The position numbers and the translations under genes were made by a program. From Lasiodiplodia sp. COLG20 (Eukaryota; Ascomycota; Dothideomycetes; Botryosphaeriales; Botryosphaeriaceae), in assembly GCA_009801085.1 (NCBI GenBank), contig VNWV01000005.1, positions 1 through 64,000 on the forward strand: a stretch of DNA of 64,000 nt, written 5' to 3'. The notes beneath the pieces are model-generated. The model was not told the origin of the DNA, searched no databases, and saw nothing but the letters and a program-made list of their open reading frames with translations. Numbering within the stretch: the stretch's first letter is position 1; each line of letters begins with the position of its first letter. This document shows, piece by piece, positions 12,973-23,930 of this stretch.

Positions 12973-13308
12973 AGCGAAAAGAAGAAGAATTAACGTCAGC
13001 CTTCGGCTGTGATGCCCCTGTGTACTCAGTAGTTCAAGAGTTCTAAGTGAGACCTTGTCGGCGAGGGCATGTCACGATTACATTACCAAAACATATTATC
13101 ATGTAAAGCATTCTTTAAATTTTTTTTGTTCTTTTGTAATTTTTGAGGCAACAAAACTTTTTCCCCTCCCGTCCGCTTTTGATTGATGGATAGTTTTTGC
13201 TTAGTCGATGACGGCGACTCAAAGCAGTCCACTCATTGGTGGCGAAGCTTCACGTCAACATCTACGGAATGAAAGTTGGCTATGCAACATGGTTCGGGAA
13301 ATTGGAGC

Positions 13309-14074
13309 TTAAGCAAGACGGTCCTCCCCTGCTGGTTTCCCCAAGCTAACAAAGACTTCACCTCCGAAAATGAGGCCGCGCCTGGGGATGCCGAAAAAGT
13401 CGACCACACACTCCTGGGGACGATCGTCCTGCGGGGATTGCAGTTCCACCAGATGGTCGTAGTATGAGAACCTCCGGGTTCCTGGAGCGGAACTCGGCGC
13501 GGGTGAAAGCGGGTCCGTCGTCAAGCCTCCCAAACGGGAAGGCTGTCGCTCTTGGTCCTGATCATGCATCGTCTGCGGGTCTAAGCGCGGGAGTGGCAGT
13601 TGCTCTCGCCCATTTGCCGCCCTCCGAGGATTAAAGAAATTGCGGAGAGTGGAACTAGGTCGAATGGCTGCTTGAGGAGAGCTTGGAGAGTCCCTTCCAG
13701 AAGGCGCTTGGTAAGCTGGAGGCGGAGAGATGTGACCGAAGATGGGCCTTGGCGTATACGTAGGAATGGGTCCCACTGCGGCGCGCCGAGGAGGACGGGC
13801 ATAACGACGCGAGGGTGTCATGAATCCACGCGGCCGAGGACGTGGAGATGGTAGAGGTTCATGCAGGAGATGTTCAACTCGGCGGCGCAAAGCCGCGAGG
13901 CGTTCATCAGACGAGAGAAGTCCAGACGCAGGTTCAGGCTCAGGTTCAGGCGCAGGTTCAGGCTCAGATTCAGGCGCAAGTCCAGTCGCCAAGTCCAGCC
14001 GATGGGGGTCTTGACTACAAGGTCTACTGTTAGTATATGCTGAGTAAAGTGAGGTGGAGAAGTTACTCTGCCAT
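13309..14074 (-). CDS. Orphan Pro/Glu-rich protein
   Basis: Function not recognised. An 8-nt first exon (14074-14067, ATGGCAGA) is joined over a 52-nt intron (GTAACT...TTGTAG) to exon 2 (14014-13309), giving MADQDPHRLDLATGLAPE and 237 aa. Without this junction the frame has no ATG. The N-terminal part has an EP/AP repeat (SEPEPAPEPEPEP), the middle is Pro/Arg/Ser-rich and low in complexity, and the C-terminal 50 residues are more globular (FSYYDHLVELQSPQDD, VVDFFGIPRRGLIFGG). It is divergent to the next orphan gene with 280 bp between the starts, so a shared promoter is possible. No membrane segment or signal peptide is seen. Confidence is for it being a real gene. Confidence 0.6.
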
Positions 14075-14354
14075 GCTGGGGACTCGACTGTTTCTTCTGA
14101 ACCCGCCCGGCGGTTGTCTGGAGTATCAGGAAGAGGAGGGAGCGCAGAATTTATAGCTAAGTTGGCTTTATGCTGGTGTCCATGGCAACGAAAGCTCTGG
14201 TGGTAGGTGCGTCCAGCACTTGGGCGGAGGGCGGAGGGCGGCGGGTCATATGCCTTGGTCTAACCCCAAGGACGTGTTTCGCTGCTTCCACTCCCCGACA
14301 TCACAGCTTCCACTCCCTCCGCTCTACCCCAAGTATCAGGCTGATAGCGCTGCG

Positions 14355-15416
14355 ATGGGAGGCAAAAAGCGAGGCCGCCGCAATCGCCGTCAGCCGGCTC
14401 ATGGCTATGGCTCACAGCCGCCGTCACTCCCGCCTCAGCCCAACGGCTATATGCCGCCGTTTGGAGGTCCTTCGATCAGCTCAGCCCAGCCTCAAGACCA
14501 ATACCCCCCACAGCCGATTCGTCTCGACCGCCGTCTGTACGACATGCCCCATCGCATAGACCCGCGCGGCATGCTGCCAACCCCAGACTTCGGCAGCAGG
14601 CTCTTCCCTCAAGGTCTCGCAGGTGGCGACCCCGGTCCTCTGCCGCTGCAACAGCTGCGTAAGTATCTTCAGTGTTCATTTGTTGGCTTGACTGACGCAA
14701 CGAAGTCCCCCAAGGTCCTCCAAGCTATGACTTCCAGGCACCGTATCCTATCGTGGCCGGCTACGCCCCTAGAGGATACGCTCATGTTCCCTCCGCTGAG
14801 CCACCTGGCCTTTGGGGACCATATCCCCCTGCGCCTGATTACGTCGCCAGAGGATACCCTCACATGCCCGACCCCGAACGTTTTGGATTTCAGGATGAAT
14901 ATCCAGAAGCTCCTAGCTACAACATCAACGCATATCCTGCTGTGCCCGTTGCCGCGCCATTTCAACTCTCACCTACGCTTATTTCGGCACCCGGCAGGTG
15001 CATTGCGCCGGGTTTCATGCCTGCCGTTGAGCACGGCGGATTCCCTGGACCGATCGGACCAAGAGCTGGTACGCTGATGCTTTCTCTCCGTTGTGGACTT
15101 GCTAAATAACAATCAAGACGCAGGCTTTCAAGATGCAAAGGAAGAGGAAGACGTCACCCTGGGCGACTCTGAGCTGCGTGAATTTATGGCGAAATCCAAC
15201 GCACGTCTTGCCGCAATCGAGGCTCGACAAGGTGAAGAGCATGTGCTGAAACCAGGTTCATCTACCAACACGACTGCGCCAAAGAGAGGGGCGTCTTCTT
15301 CTCGGGTTGCGAAGAAGGCCAGCTACAACGCCGCTAAGGCGCGGAAAAAGCGCAAACAGCTCACCAAGCGTCAGACAAACAGCTTGCAAACGGCCATTGT
15401 GGATCTGCGTGATTAA
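14355..15416 (+). CDS. Orphan Pro/Tyr-rich basic protein
   Basis: Function not recognised. Three exons: 14355-14658, 14706-15068, 15118-15416. Introns of 47 and 49 nt have GTAAGT/GTACGC donors and phases agree, giving 321 aa. It starts MGGKKRGRRNRRQPAHGYG (basic), then a long Pro/Tyr/Gly-rich disordered region with loosely repeated GYAPRGYAHVP/ YVARGYPHMP units, an acidic stretch (KEEEDVTLGDSELREF) with a short helix, and a strongly basic tail (KKRKQLTKR) resembling a nuclear localisation signal. An upstream in-frame ATG exists near 14251, but the later one is preferred because the intervening peptide is unlike the rest. The style suggests an RNA- or chromatin-associated disordered protein; that is inference. 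Confidence 0.6.
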
Positions 15417-16057
15417 GGCCTTTGACAGAATGGTAGAAGGCTCTGGGGTCATTGCATTCACACCTCTTGGCAAATATGGGAGATGAAGGGGGCGTAGGTA
15501 GAAGAACCATCCATAGGGCTTCAGCTTGCGATCGATCATCCATTTCGCCGCTCAAAAGCTGGCTGCGTGCTCAAATATCGAGAAGCTCAAACGGGCGTGA
15601 ATACTCCAATAAATTACCATGCTTGCGTGGGTAGTTGAAGCTCACGTCCGGATGCTTTTGTATAATTTTTAATTTGACATTTGCGTCCGGATGATAGCTT
15701 CAAGTCCCCCCACAAGTGCACTTTTATTCTATTACCCCACCCGCTTGAGGAGCCGCCGAAGGAAAAACTAGCAGTGTCTATATCTTTCTCAAACATTGGC
15801 CGCCACAAACCCGTCGACACTGAGGTGCGTGGGTGTCCTTATTCTGAGAGCTCGCCGTGAACAGCCCTGCTGGGAACATGACTGAGATGAGTGTATGCAC
15901 TCACGTGCTGAGCGGAAGCCCGCGCGTACCTATACTTTGGGTGCGCGCGCTGGCCACATGACGCTATGCCCGGCGGCCGACTTGAAGTCGCGCCTCAAGT
16001 GCACGCCACCCTCTTCCTTCTACACCGACAACCCCAACCAAGACCACTTCGACCGCC
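15417..16057. other. Intergenic with a type-B palindromic element
   Basis: Contains the repeat at 15621-15718. Just before the next start is a CT-rich leader. Nothing else is supported. Confidence 0.5.
15621..15718. repeat. Palindromic element, subfamily B copy 1
   Basis: Left arm GCTTGCGTGGGTAGTTGAAG, right arm GATAGCTTCAAGTCCCCCCA. It shares the GTTGAAGC and CGTCCGGA blocks with the main family but has different ends (CTTGCG... / ...CACAAGTG). The arms are less complementary than in subfamily A. Confidence 0.75.
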
Positions 16058-17192
16058 ATGTCGCGCTCTCAAGCTCCTACCGGCTCGGCCGGCGGCAACG
16101 AGCCACCGGGAAGGCCGAACAACGCCAAGGACAAAAGCCACTATGATGAGCGCTTTCGGGTCTCAAAGAACAAGCCAGCTGAGTACGAGCCGCAAGACTT
16201 GCGTACACCCCAAGACGGTGACTGACGTAGGCTGCAGTCGTTCCAGGTATGCCGGAATCTGCCTCCGTTGCAACAAGCCGCGCCATGGTACCCGCCAGGC
16301 AAAGGATTGCGACCGCGCTTGTGCATCTTGCGGAGAGATGGAGCACTTGGGCACTTGGTGTCCCGAATTCCAGACGAAGACCATGTGGGCCAAGTACGCC
16401 TACAATGATCCTCCCGATCCGGCCTTCGAGCACCAAGAAGACAAAGCCATCGACCTTGAACAGCAACTGAACGATGCTCAGGCCGAGGCTCAGAAGCTCA
16501 TGGATGAGCTCAGCTATGTCGATGATAACAACAAGAATCTTAGGCTTGCTCTCCACGCTACCCAGAACGCCCTTGTTGAAGCGCAGATGGAGAATGGCAA
16601 GATCCAAAGGGATTTCGACACCCTGCACAACATTTACTTGGCCAGGGGAATGGGACTGGGTCAGATGCAGAACCCTCCACAACAGTGGTTCGCTCCTGGC
16701 CATGGATACCCTCCATTCGGCTTCGCTCCTGGTCCGGGCTCACTTCAGCAACAACCTGGTCAACCTCCAATGCCCCTTTACCCATACCCGAATATAAACG
16801 AGGTAATCGCACGCGCACAGTTCGGGCCCACCGCTACATACAATCAGCGTGGCCCCATTGCCTACATCGGACAACAGCAGCCTATCCAAGCTTATGCGCC
16901 GCATCCAAGTATTCAGCAGTGGGCTCCCCTCCTACAAGCACATCAGCAAGCTCCTCGATTGCCGACGCTCAGCCATTCTCCAGCGCTGTTACATCACGAC
17001 GATGCTCACCAGGCTTTCCAACAGCCCATTCAGGACGGAGGAATAGCTACAGCCGCCCAGCATCAGGCCCAAAGCCTGCAGATGCATCAAGAGTATCCGC
17101 AGGATCATGAGCCGTCTCCAAGCACTCAAGACATGGCTTCGCCGCAGCAGCTGAACCAGTACACGTCTCCACACCAGGAAAATAGTCCCTAG
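16058..17192 (+). CDS. Double zinc-knuckle protein with coiled coil (paralogue 1)
   Basis: Orphan gene, 359 aa from exon 1 (16058-16182) and exon 2 (16238-17192), joined by a 55-nt phase-2 intron (GTACGA...GCTGCAG). Shortly after the junction come two CCHC knuckles: C-x2-C-x4-H-x7-C (CLRCNKPRHGTRQAKDC) and C-x2-C-x4-H-x4-C (CASCGEMEHLGTWC), a fold that usually binds single-stranded nucleic acid. Then follows an acidic coiled coil (EQQLNDAQAEAQKLMDELS and onward) and a Gln/Pro-rich disordered half. It is homologous to the gene at 21898, with the same knuckle spacing and the same intron phase and place. It could be a domesticated retroelement Gag-like protein or a fungal-specific RNA-binding protein. 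No protease or reverse transcriptase is nearby. Function unknown. Confidence 0.7.
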
Positions 17193-18647
17193 TAAGTGAA
17201 GTCATATCGGAATAGATATTTCCTTCAATATTAAGAGCCCGCGCAGGATCGAGGAGCCATCACGTAGCCCAAGGAACAGCATCGAAATCATGGAAGCGTA
17301 AACGGAGCTTACACGGACACAGTTTGACGTCAAATCGTGACGACAACGTTTCCAGAAAACACCTTCATGATAACTGGTTACTGTGAGAAATTCATGTACT
17401 GTTTTTGGACCAGAAATTTAATGGGTATAAAGGGAAGTGGGAAGAGGGGACAGAATGGCAAGCGTCAGATGGCCAGAACACGGAGTTTGTGGATAGCTCT
17501 GGAACACAGGATACTGAAAAAGAGAGGCAAAGGCGGTTTGTTTGATTTCTGTTCGGGCACGCTCCATCGAAATGATGGACAACGAAATGCCGTGTCTTTG
17601 TTCCATGGCATGGCATATGCTAGACATCCCAAGCTGAAATCAGGCACTTCGTTAGCAAAGAAAGCATGCTCCGGGGCCAGGATCTTAGTTGGTATATTAG
17701 AAATACGGGCTACTCGCCTCAAATTTCTACTGGAACGTGAAGCTGGGTGACTTCAATGCGGGATACAAATCCGGGTTGGAAATTCGGGCAAACGTCACAA
17801 AAGGGCTTACTGCCAGAATAATTCAGTGTACTTACGTGGGTAGTTGAAACTCGCGTCCATATGCTTTTTTACAATTTTTAATTCAACATCCACGTCCGGA
17901 TATTAGCTTCAAGTCCCCCCGCAAGTGTGATTTACAAGCCCGTTCTATCCTCTAATCTATCCTCACTCCAAAAGTCTCTTTATCCGTTGTAATGGAAGCG
18001 GGGTGAGCCTACTGCCAAAACCGTTTGACGCACTTGCCAGAAGAAATTTCAGTGAGAGTTGCGGCTACACCGGTGAAGTGAACACAGCGAAGATATTGCA
18101 GCAAGTCAGATGTTGAGCAACGACGACAAGGAACAAGTGCTAACCGGTGGAGGGATCAATGATGGGTGGAAGGAGCTCGCTATGTGGTGATGCAGTCAAG
18201 AAGCAACTTTGAAACGTGGTAGGCGCGGTGCATCGGCTGGCGTAGTCTCACTGGGCCGCAAATCCTCCTTGATTGAGCCTGAAGGTCGCCGATGTGCGCG
18301 GCGGCGACTCATCCAAGTCCCGACTTGAGAGGATTCGCCAAGCAGATGCTCTGGTAAAGCCAGCGGCGGGTGCCTGCCTGCGCCTGCCTGCGCCTGCCCG
18401 CGCCGGCGCGCTGCCCTCGAGCCCACCCTGTCACGTGTCGCGCCAAGCCCGCCCGGCCGCCGCGAGAGGCATACCAAAACGCCGCTGCCTCGATCTTCCC
18501 TCTCTTTCTCTTCTCACCACCCACAACAAACTTTCCTGCTGTTTGTCTCGTAAGTCCGCCCTTGAGCTCAGCCTCTCGCACGCATACGCGCCCACGAATG
18601 CGACACAGCCGCTTCAAGAGCACCTCGCTGACAGTCGAACATAGATC
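17193..18647. other. Intergenic, 1.45 kb, with a type-B element
   Basis: Holds the palindromic element at 17830-17927 and a C/G-rich stretch around 18360-18470 upstream of the next gene. Overlapping frames on both strands have no motif; no gene is supported. Confidence 0.5.
17830..17927. repeat. Palindromic element, subfamily B copy 2
   Basis: Closest relative of the copy at 15621: left arm CTTACGTGGGTAGTTGAAAC, right arm TTAGCTTCAAGTCCCCCCGC. The two B copies bracket the zinc-knuckle gene at 16058 in the same orientation. Confidence 0.75.
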
Positions 18648-20308
18648 ATGCAGAACAATCAGCCACCTTACGGCCCTGGAGGCCCGGGCTTGCCAGTTTA
18701 CCTGGTTCCGGCCCCTCAAAATCACCAAACACAATATATCTGGTACCCTCAAGGTCCCCCACAAGGCCAGGGTTATGTTGCGCCATACAATTCGGTGTCG
18801 CCTCGTAAGTCAAAGTTGTCTTGATCTACTTCCTCCTCTCACTTCGCATCCCTACTAATTCGTCTCAATACCGCCTTTTTCTACTTTGACGTCACCCGCG
18901 TCTCACCTTTTCAGCTTTTGAGCGATTTGACTGACAATATCGTAGTAATCCAGGCACCACCTGCAATACCGCCGCCGAGCAACCTCGCCGTGGCTCCACA
19001 ATATGGCTTCAGTCCACAAGTGCCGCAAGCCTACCATCAGCAACCAGGCTACGGCCAGGTACAATACAATGCTCCGTCAAGCTTCTATGCTCCGCAGAGT
19101 TATAACGCTACACAAAATTACAACGCTCCTCAAAATCAACCCGTCCTACAAACTCAACCCGTCCTGCAAATCCAACCCGTCCTACAAAATCAACCCGTCC
19201 TGCAAAATCAACCCGTCCTGCAAAATCAACCCGTCCTGCAAAATTATAACGTTCCGCAGAGTTATAACGCTCCGCAAATTTACAACCCTCCGCAAAATTG
19301 CAACCCTCCGCAGAATCAAACCGCTCCGCAAAATTACAATGCTCCACAAAATCAAACCTTTCCGCAAAATTACAATGCTCCGCAAAATCAAACCTTTCCA
19401 CAAAATTATAACGTTCCGCAGAATCAAACCGCTCCGCAACACTACAACTCTACGCAAAATTATACCACCTCGCAATGTTTCAGCAACACGCAAAGCACGG
19501 GTTTAGCGCCTAGCTCCAATAACACGCCAGGTATTGGCTCAATACCTAGCTATGATGGTGTGAAGAAGCACTATGATTCGCAAGAGGGCCACAATTCGCA
19601 AGACTACCACAAAACCCAAGACAACGTCGATTCACAAGTCTACGACGATTCGCAAAGCAAATGTACAGAAGGTAAGCTTGTCATCCTCAAAAACATACCA
19701 GAAATTGACTAATACTTTATCAAGGATTTTCGGCTGCGCCAGCCGCAGAGCCCGCTGCACCTGTAGGCTCTGCTGTAGGTCTCACATCACGTCCAGCTCC
19801 TTCTCCACCAGCTTCAGAGTTTTTGCAACCTGAAGAACACGAGAGTTTTGCTGGCACTCCTCGCCTTGACCCAGTGGCTTCCCATCGACTGCAAATTCAC
19901 CAAATCCAGCAAAAGAAAAAGGCTATCAGATCAAAATTCGCAAAATCGTATCAACCCCCCAACCCCAAAGAAGCCGCCTGCTTCGTGTACGGCGACTTCG
20001 GAGACGAAAACCACAAAGAGACAGTTCCTCCCGGTGTTTGTGCCCATTACTACAGCGGGCGCGGTAGGGCAGGTGGCCATTGTGAGGTCAAAGGCTGCTC
20101 TAATCATGACATCTCCAAGAAGGTGATTGATAGTTACGCAGAGTGTAGCCCAAACTTCTGGGCCCACATGAATCTCTCAATCGCCCGTCGGGATTTGCAT
20201 AGACGGCAACAAGACCTTGTCCAGCAGCAGAACGAAGAAAAAATTGCGCGGATGAAGCAGAATTCCAAGGCATTGTCCGTTACGCGGAGACATGGATTCC
20301 CCAAATGA
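18648..20308 (+). CDS. Orphan Asn/Gln/Pro-rich repeat protein
   Basis: Function not recognised. Exons 18648-18804, 18946-19671 and 19725-20308 (introns 141 and 53 nt, phases consistent) give 488 aa. After a Pro/Gln/Tyr-rich start (MQNNQPPYGPGGPGLPVYLV) comes a tandem repeat of about 120 residues with units such as NQPVLQ and QNYNAPQNQT. The C-terminal 150 residues are different and look folded: they carry Cys and His residues (VCAHYYSGRGRAGGHCEVKG, then CSNH) that might bind a metal, and a charged helix (RRDLHRRQQDLVQQQNEEKI). The spacing does not match a classic CCCH finger. The N/Q-rich part has a prion-like composition. It is probably a nucleic-acid-associated or condensate-forming protein, by inference only. 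Confidence 0.6.
19090..19460 (+). repeat. Coding minisatellite in orphan gene
   Basis: Tandem repeats in frame. An 18-nt unit (CAAAATCAACCCGTCCTG and variants) is repeated about six times around 19134-19240, followed by longer mixed units around AATTATAACGTTCCGCAG. Units keep the reading frame and differ by point changes, which is typical of slippage-prone coding repeats. Confidence 0.85.
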
Positions 20309-21897
20309 AGGCAAGACATTACGCCCACCCACGGGCTTGAGGCAAAATCAGTTCGCCGCAAAACAATGGCAATTCGTCCAAACATGATGGCAACTTCCCC
20401 AAACACAATGGTAGCTGGCCCGAAAATAGCGGCAATCACTTAAGCTCCACATCGGAAACTTTGGAACTTCAAGTACGGCTTCAGTGGCCAGTTCCAAGCA
20501 CAGCTGCCGTCAGCTCTGCAGATAAATATTCCAGAGCAGCTCCAACTCCATCATTTCGGTTGAAGGATTGCTCCGCGCCTCTGCGCTTTTCTCAGGGCCG
20601 AAGGTTAAGTTCATAATTGACCTCATGGTCAGCTTCAGACTGAGTTTATCTCACTGGAGGCAGAATTCCCTTCGCTTGTAGGTAGAATAATCAATTGATT
20701 CACCCAATTATGTCAGTAAACTGCCGCACATCACAGTTCAAGGCTCGGGACATTTGAATTTCATGAATGCTTCCTCTATTCGCTACACGATCTCTTGCGT
20801 CCGCCCACGGTCTCAGTGATGGCTTTACAGCACTTTCCGACATTACTGTTCCTCGGTGTGTCAAAGTCAGGCATCAGTCCGGATCCTCGGCCATAAACTG
20901 TGCCCATAAACTGTTGCTTGTTTTCCTCGCCGATAGACTTTCTTTGTTTCTTATCGAAGACGGTTGAAAGCCAATTGGCCGGTGCTTGCTCGCTCGATTC
21001 CTCCGATAGCTTACCTGAATACATCCATAATACTGTCCTTTTCCAATAATAGGCCTACCATCTCCTTTTTCTGTCTGAGTAGGATATGCCCGATCTTTAT
21101 TTGCGGGCAGCTAGACGCCATGTGCTCCGCCATGTTCCGTTTGTTTCCTCCTTTGTGGCCTTGGACGAGGGTTCTCCGTCTCTCGGGGGGATGTCAAAGA
21201 AGGAGTGGGTGGCGGCTCCACAAGCGAAGCCATATTGATAGTGGTAGACGTCATTAGTCGATTCGCTGACAACCCTGATCAGCCTTCCATCATATCGTCG
21301 TTCCGTTCCAGGTATTATACAATCACATACGTATTTCTACTAATCCTCGTTGAATCTTATCATCGGTAAGTACGAGACCGCTTGACGGTCTGCGGCCGAT
21401 AGTCGCGGTATCACGACAGGCCCGAATGCATGGAGGCGACCGGAATATCCGCAATGAGTTCTCCAAGCCGCCTTTAAAGTCGCTGTTCACCCGGTCATTC
21501 TCCGACTCGGTGTAGGTGCCGTCCTGCTGCGATTTGACGTTGTAGCCGAGCGGCGGGAAGCGGTAGAAGCCGGGGGTCGAGATCTAGGTGCTGCTGGGGC
21601 GGGTCAGGATGCTGAATTCCCCTGAAGAGGTATACCCCAGATCAAAAGCCATGGGCGATGCGACGGGACATGCTGGTTTGCTGGAAGTCTTGTGAATGCT
21701 ATGCCGCATGTGGTTGTACATTTTTCAAAGTCACATGCACGGTGTTCTGGAAGTGACCATGTGTTTCCTCCATGCGCCTGCCGAAAGCGACGAGCCTGCC
21801 CAAAGCGTCGCTTCGGGAGCCTGGGCACATAGTCTTTTCACGCTCGCACTCGGCACCTCTTCCTCTTCCTCTTCCTCAACACCCACACTCTCTCAAT
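20309..21897. other. Intergenic, 1.6 kb, with a coding relic
   Basis: No intact gene. A coding-like antisense segment lies at 21440-21612 (listed separately). A CT-rich leader of TTCCTC repeats sits at about 21857-21880, just upstream of the next start. Confidence 0.5.
21440..21612 (-). pseudogene. Possible gene relic, minus strand
   Basis: On the minus strand the GC-rich stretch reads ISTPGFYRFPPLGYNVKSQQ followed by DGTYTESENDRVNSDFKGG with no stop for about 47 codons. It is preceded by an in-frame TAG and is not followed by a convincing exon. The composition looks like protein code rather than spacer. I do not recognise the family. It may instead be an exon of a gene I failed to assemble. 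Confidence 0.25.
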
Positions 21898-23069
21898 ATG
21901 TCGCGACCAAGGATATTCACGGCATCTAATATTGAAGCTCACAAACAAAGCTCCGCTGCCACTGGCGGAGGAGGCGATCCGCCAAAGCGCCCACACGGCG
22001 AGCCTATGAAGGGCAATTGCTCCAGGAGCTCTATGTGAGCTCATCACCTCACCCTTCTTGAATCACAGTCTGAGCTAATACCAACCCCAGCAAGAAACGA
22101 TGGAAGAGCGAGTGGAGAGGACTGTGCTGCCGTTGTGGCCGGAAAAGGCACTGTGGCAGTTGGAGACGGTGCTTATATCGCTGTTACCACTGCAATACCG
22201 ACGGACATATCGGAGAGCTTTGTCCCAATGTTGACAAAGATTGGTGGAAGATTGTCGGTGGAGGCAACGCTGATAAGCGTTTAGAGGATGTTTTCATTAA
22301 TCCGCCCGTTCCTCCGCAGCCCGCCGACTCCTCATCTTCGCGAGTCTCATCTCCGCAAGTTTCACCTCGGCGCGCCAGCGACAATGGGCTCCCGTAAGTC
22401 TCCCCTCAGCAAGTTGCCCCTCCGCGCACCAACAACAATCCGCATCACCGTCGTCCTCAGCAACTTGAAGATGAAGCGCCAAGTCCTCCACGAATGCGCA
22501 CATACGCAAATGTCGCTGGTGCTCGGGACCAGCGATCCCGGTCCAGTCAGTCCCAGCACGCACAGAATTCTCCGTCTGAACGAGATGCAAGGCGTGCCGC
22601 CATCCATCAAGCAGGCCCCCAAGCTGAGCGCGACAGGCGCCGAGATGAAGCACCTTCGGCTCGTTTCTCAGACCGGGCACCAGCCCCGCAGTTCATTTCG
22701 CCGCCTCCTAGGCCGAACACGAATGGCCACCCATACCCACAGCCTACACCTATGGGAGGCTGGCCCACTGCATCGTATTTTCCCATGATGGGCCCAACTG
22801 CACCAATGACTCCCTTTTTAGGCTTCCCGTACCCTTCCACCCCAATCGAACCACAGTATGGTGCCATGCTAGGTTACGCTCTGAATTGCGCCTCGACCAT
22901 ACTACAGCATATGAGCCGTATGTCGTCTGACAACCACCAGCCCTCTGGACATGGCACACGTATTGAGGAAGTTACGTCGCCTGAGGAGACTCCAACGTCT
23001 AGGCAGACCGGACCGGTGACAAAGAGAAGGAGAAATGGCAATGACAGTCGAAACCCTCAAGACCAATAG
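21898..23069 (+). CDS. Double zinc-knuckle protein (paralogue 2), possibly interrupted
   Basis: Paralogue of the gene at 16058. Exon 1 is 21898-22034 and exon 2 starts at 22091 (56-nt phase-2 intron). Directly after the junction come knuckles C-x2-C-x4-H-x6-C (CCRCGRKRHCGSWRRC) and C-x2-C-x4-H-x4-C (CYHCNTDGHIGELC), followed by P as in paralogue 1. The frame then meets TAA at 22395-22397 but continues open and compositionally similar (Pro/Ser/Arg-rich, YANVAGARDQRSRSS and onward) to 23069. Either the TAA is part of a GTAAGT donor of an intron (for example 22394-22483, 90 nt, weak acceptor; 341 aa in total), or the gene is broken by a nonsense change (371 codons plus the stop). The stop lies in an imperfect tandem duplication of about 48 bp. 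The function would be nucleic-acid binding. Confidence 0.55.
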
Positions 23070-23930
23070 TTGGTAACCTTGCTGCTTTGAGCCACAAGCT
23101 CGAAGGACCTACCGCATGCTTTCTAGTATGTCAGTCAGCATCCCTTATGGGATGAAACTTCTCAGCCATGTTTCTTTTGAAACTGTTGGGCCTCACTCAC
23201 TGTAGAGGCATCATTGCTGTGCACTCGTCTCATGTGCCAGTCAGCACCGTAATACGGTGAGAGCAAAGGGAACACTTGTTTTGTTTCTTTGTGGCATGGC
23301 TTTTCACTTGCTGAGAAGATACAGCTTCACTCCTGGAGGAGTAAGTATCTCGATTGATCGGTGCCGATGGAGCTTGAATGGCTTCGCAGGCATACGCCGA
23401 TAGTGCCTTCTCATAGCGACCGATGCCAGCTAACATTCGGGAGGTATATTAGTGGAATGGAACACTTTGCTGTTAAAATGCGTGCGTTGTATTGATTGTG
23501 ACGTAGTGAAATTCCATGTCGGGAAATATTTGTGCAGCCGTGATAAACTCGGATCTACATCCGAAGATTCAATTCGATCACCGGAGCAGGAGTTGGACAT
23601 ATACAACGGCAGGTTTGCTCCAAATGCTGCTTGGAATATGATATCTTTCTCAGGAGACAAAAGGACAAGGCGTCCAGTTTAGGCGGTGACGACCATATGC
23701 AACTAAATACCATAGGGCTGTAAGACGGCTACTTAAAAAGGAATATGGTGACCAACACCAAGACAAATGTCTTGGCATCAGCGTGGCTGAGGTAGTGTGG
23801 GGGCGGAGACGATCTTTAGCGGCACAAGCTGAACTGCGGGACAAACCTAATCCGCAACACCTCAAAACTTCCGTAAGTGTCGTTCGACAAGACAAAGTCT
23901 CTGGAGCTGGCTCTTTAGAATACCGACACA
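23070..23930. other. Intergenic upstream of the Zn2Cys6 gene
   Basis: Short frames on both strands without motifs; no repeat element is recognised. Confidence 0.5.

Larger units (their letters stand above)
12683..13020. mobile_element. Long MITE-like element containing two cores
   Basis: The right end reads outward (minus strand) CAGGGGCATCACAGCCGAAG, matching the outer end of the element at 30138. The left end near 12683 shows a decayed version (GTGAGGCATCAGCC) next to TA. Inside are two palindromic cores in the same orientation separated by a poly-T run, suggesting one core inserted into or next to the other. Confidence 0.6.
12219..13308. other. Intergenic with palindromic elements
   Basis: Holds poly-T runs (about 12424-12443 and 12847-12864) and the repeat element block at 12683-13020. 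No gene is seen. Confidence 0.6.

Noticed and set aside
16183..16237. Alternative start at 16143 reading through without an intron
   Set aside because: The spliced model has a good donor, branch site and acceptor, gives a natural N-terminus, and matches the intron phase and place of the paralogue at 21898.
19130..19245. Regular short repeats resembling a CRISPR array
   Set aside because: Units are 18 nt with no unique spacers, lie in a reading frame and encode a peptide repeat; the organism is a eukaryote.
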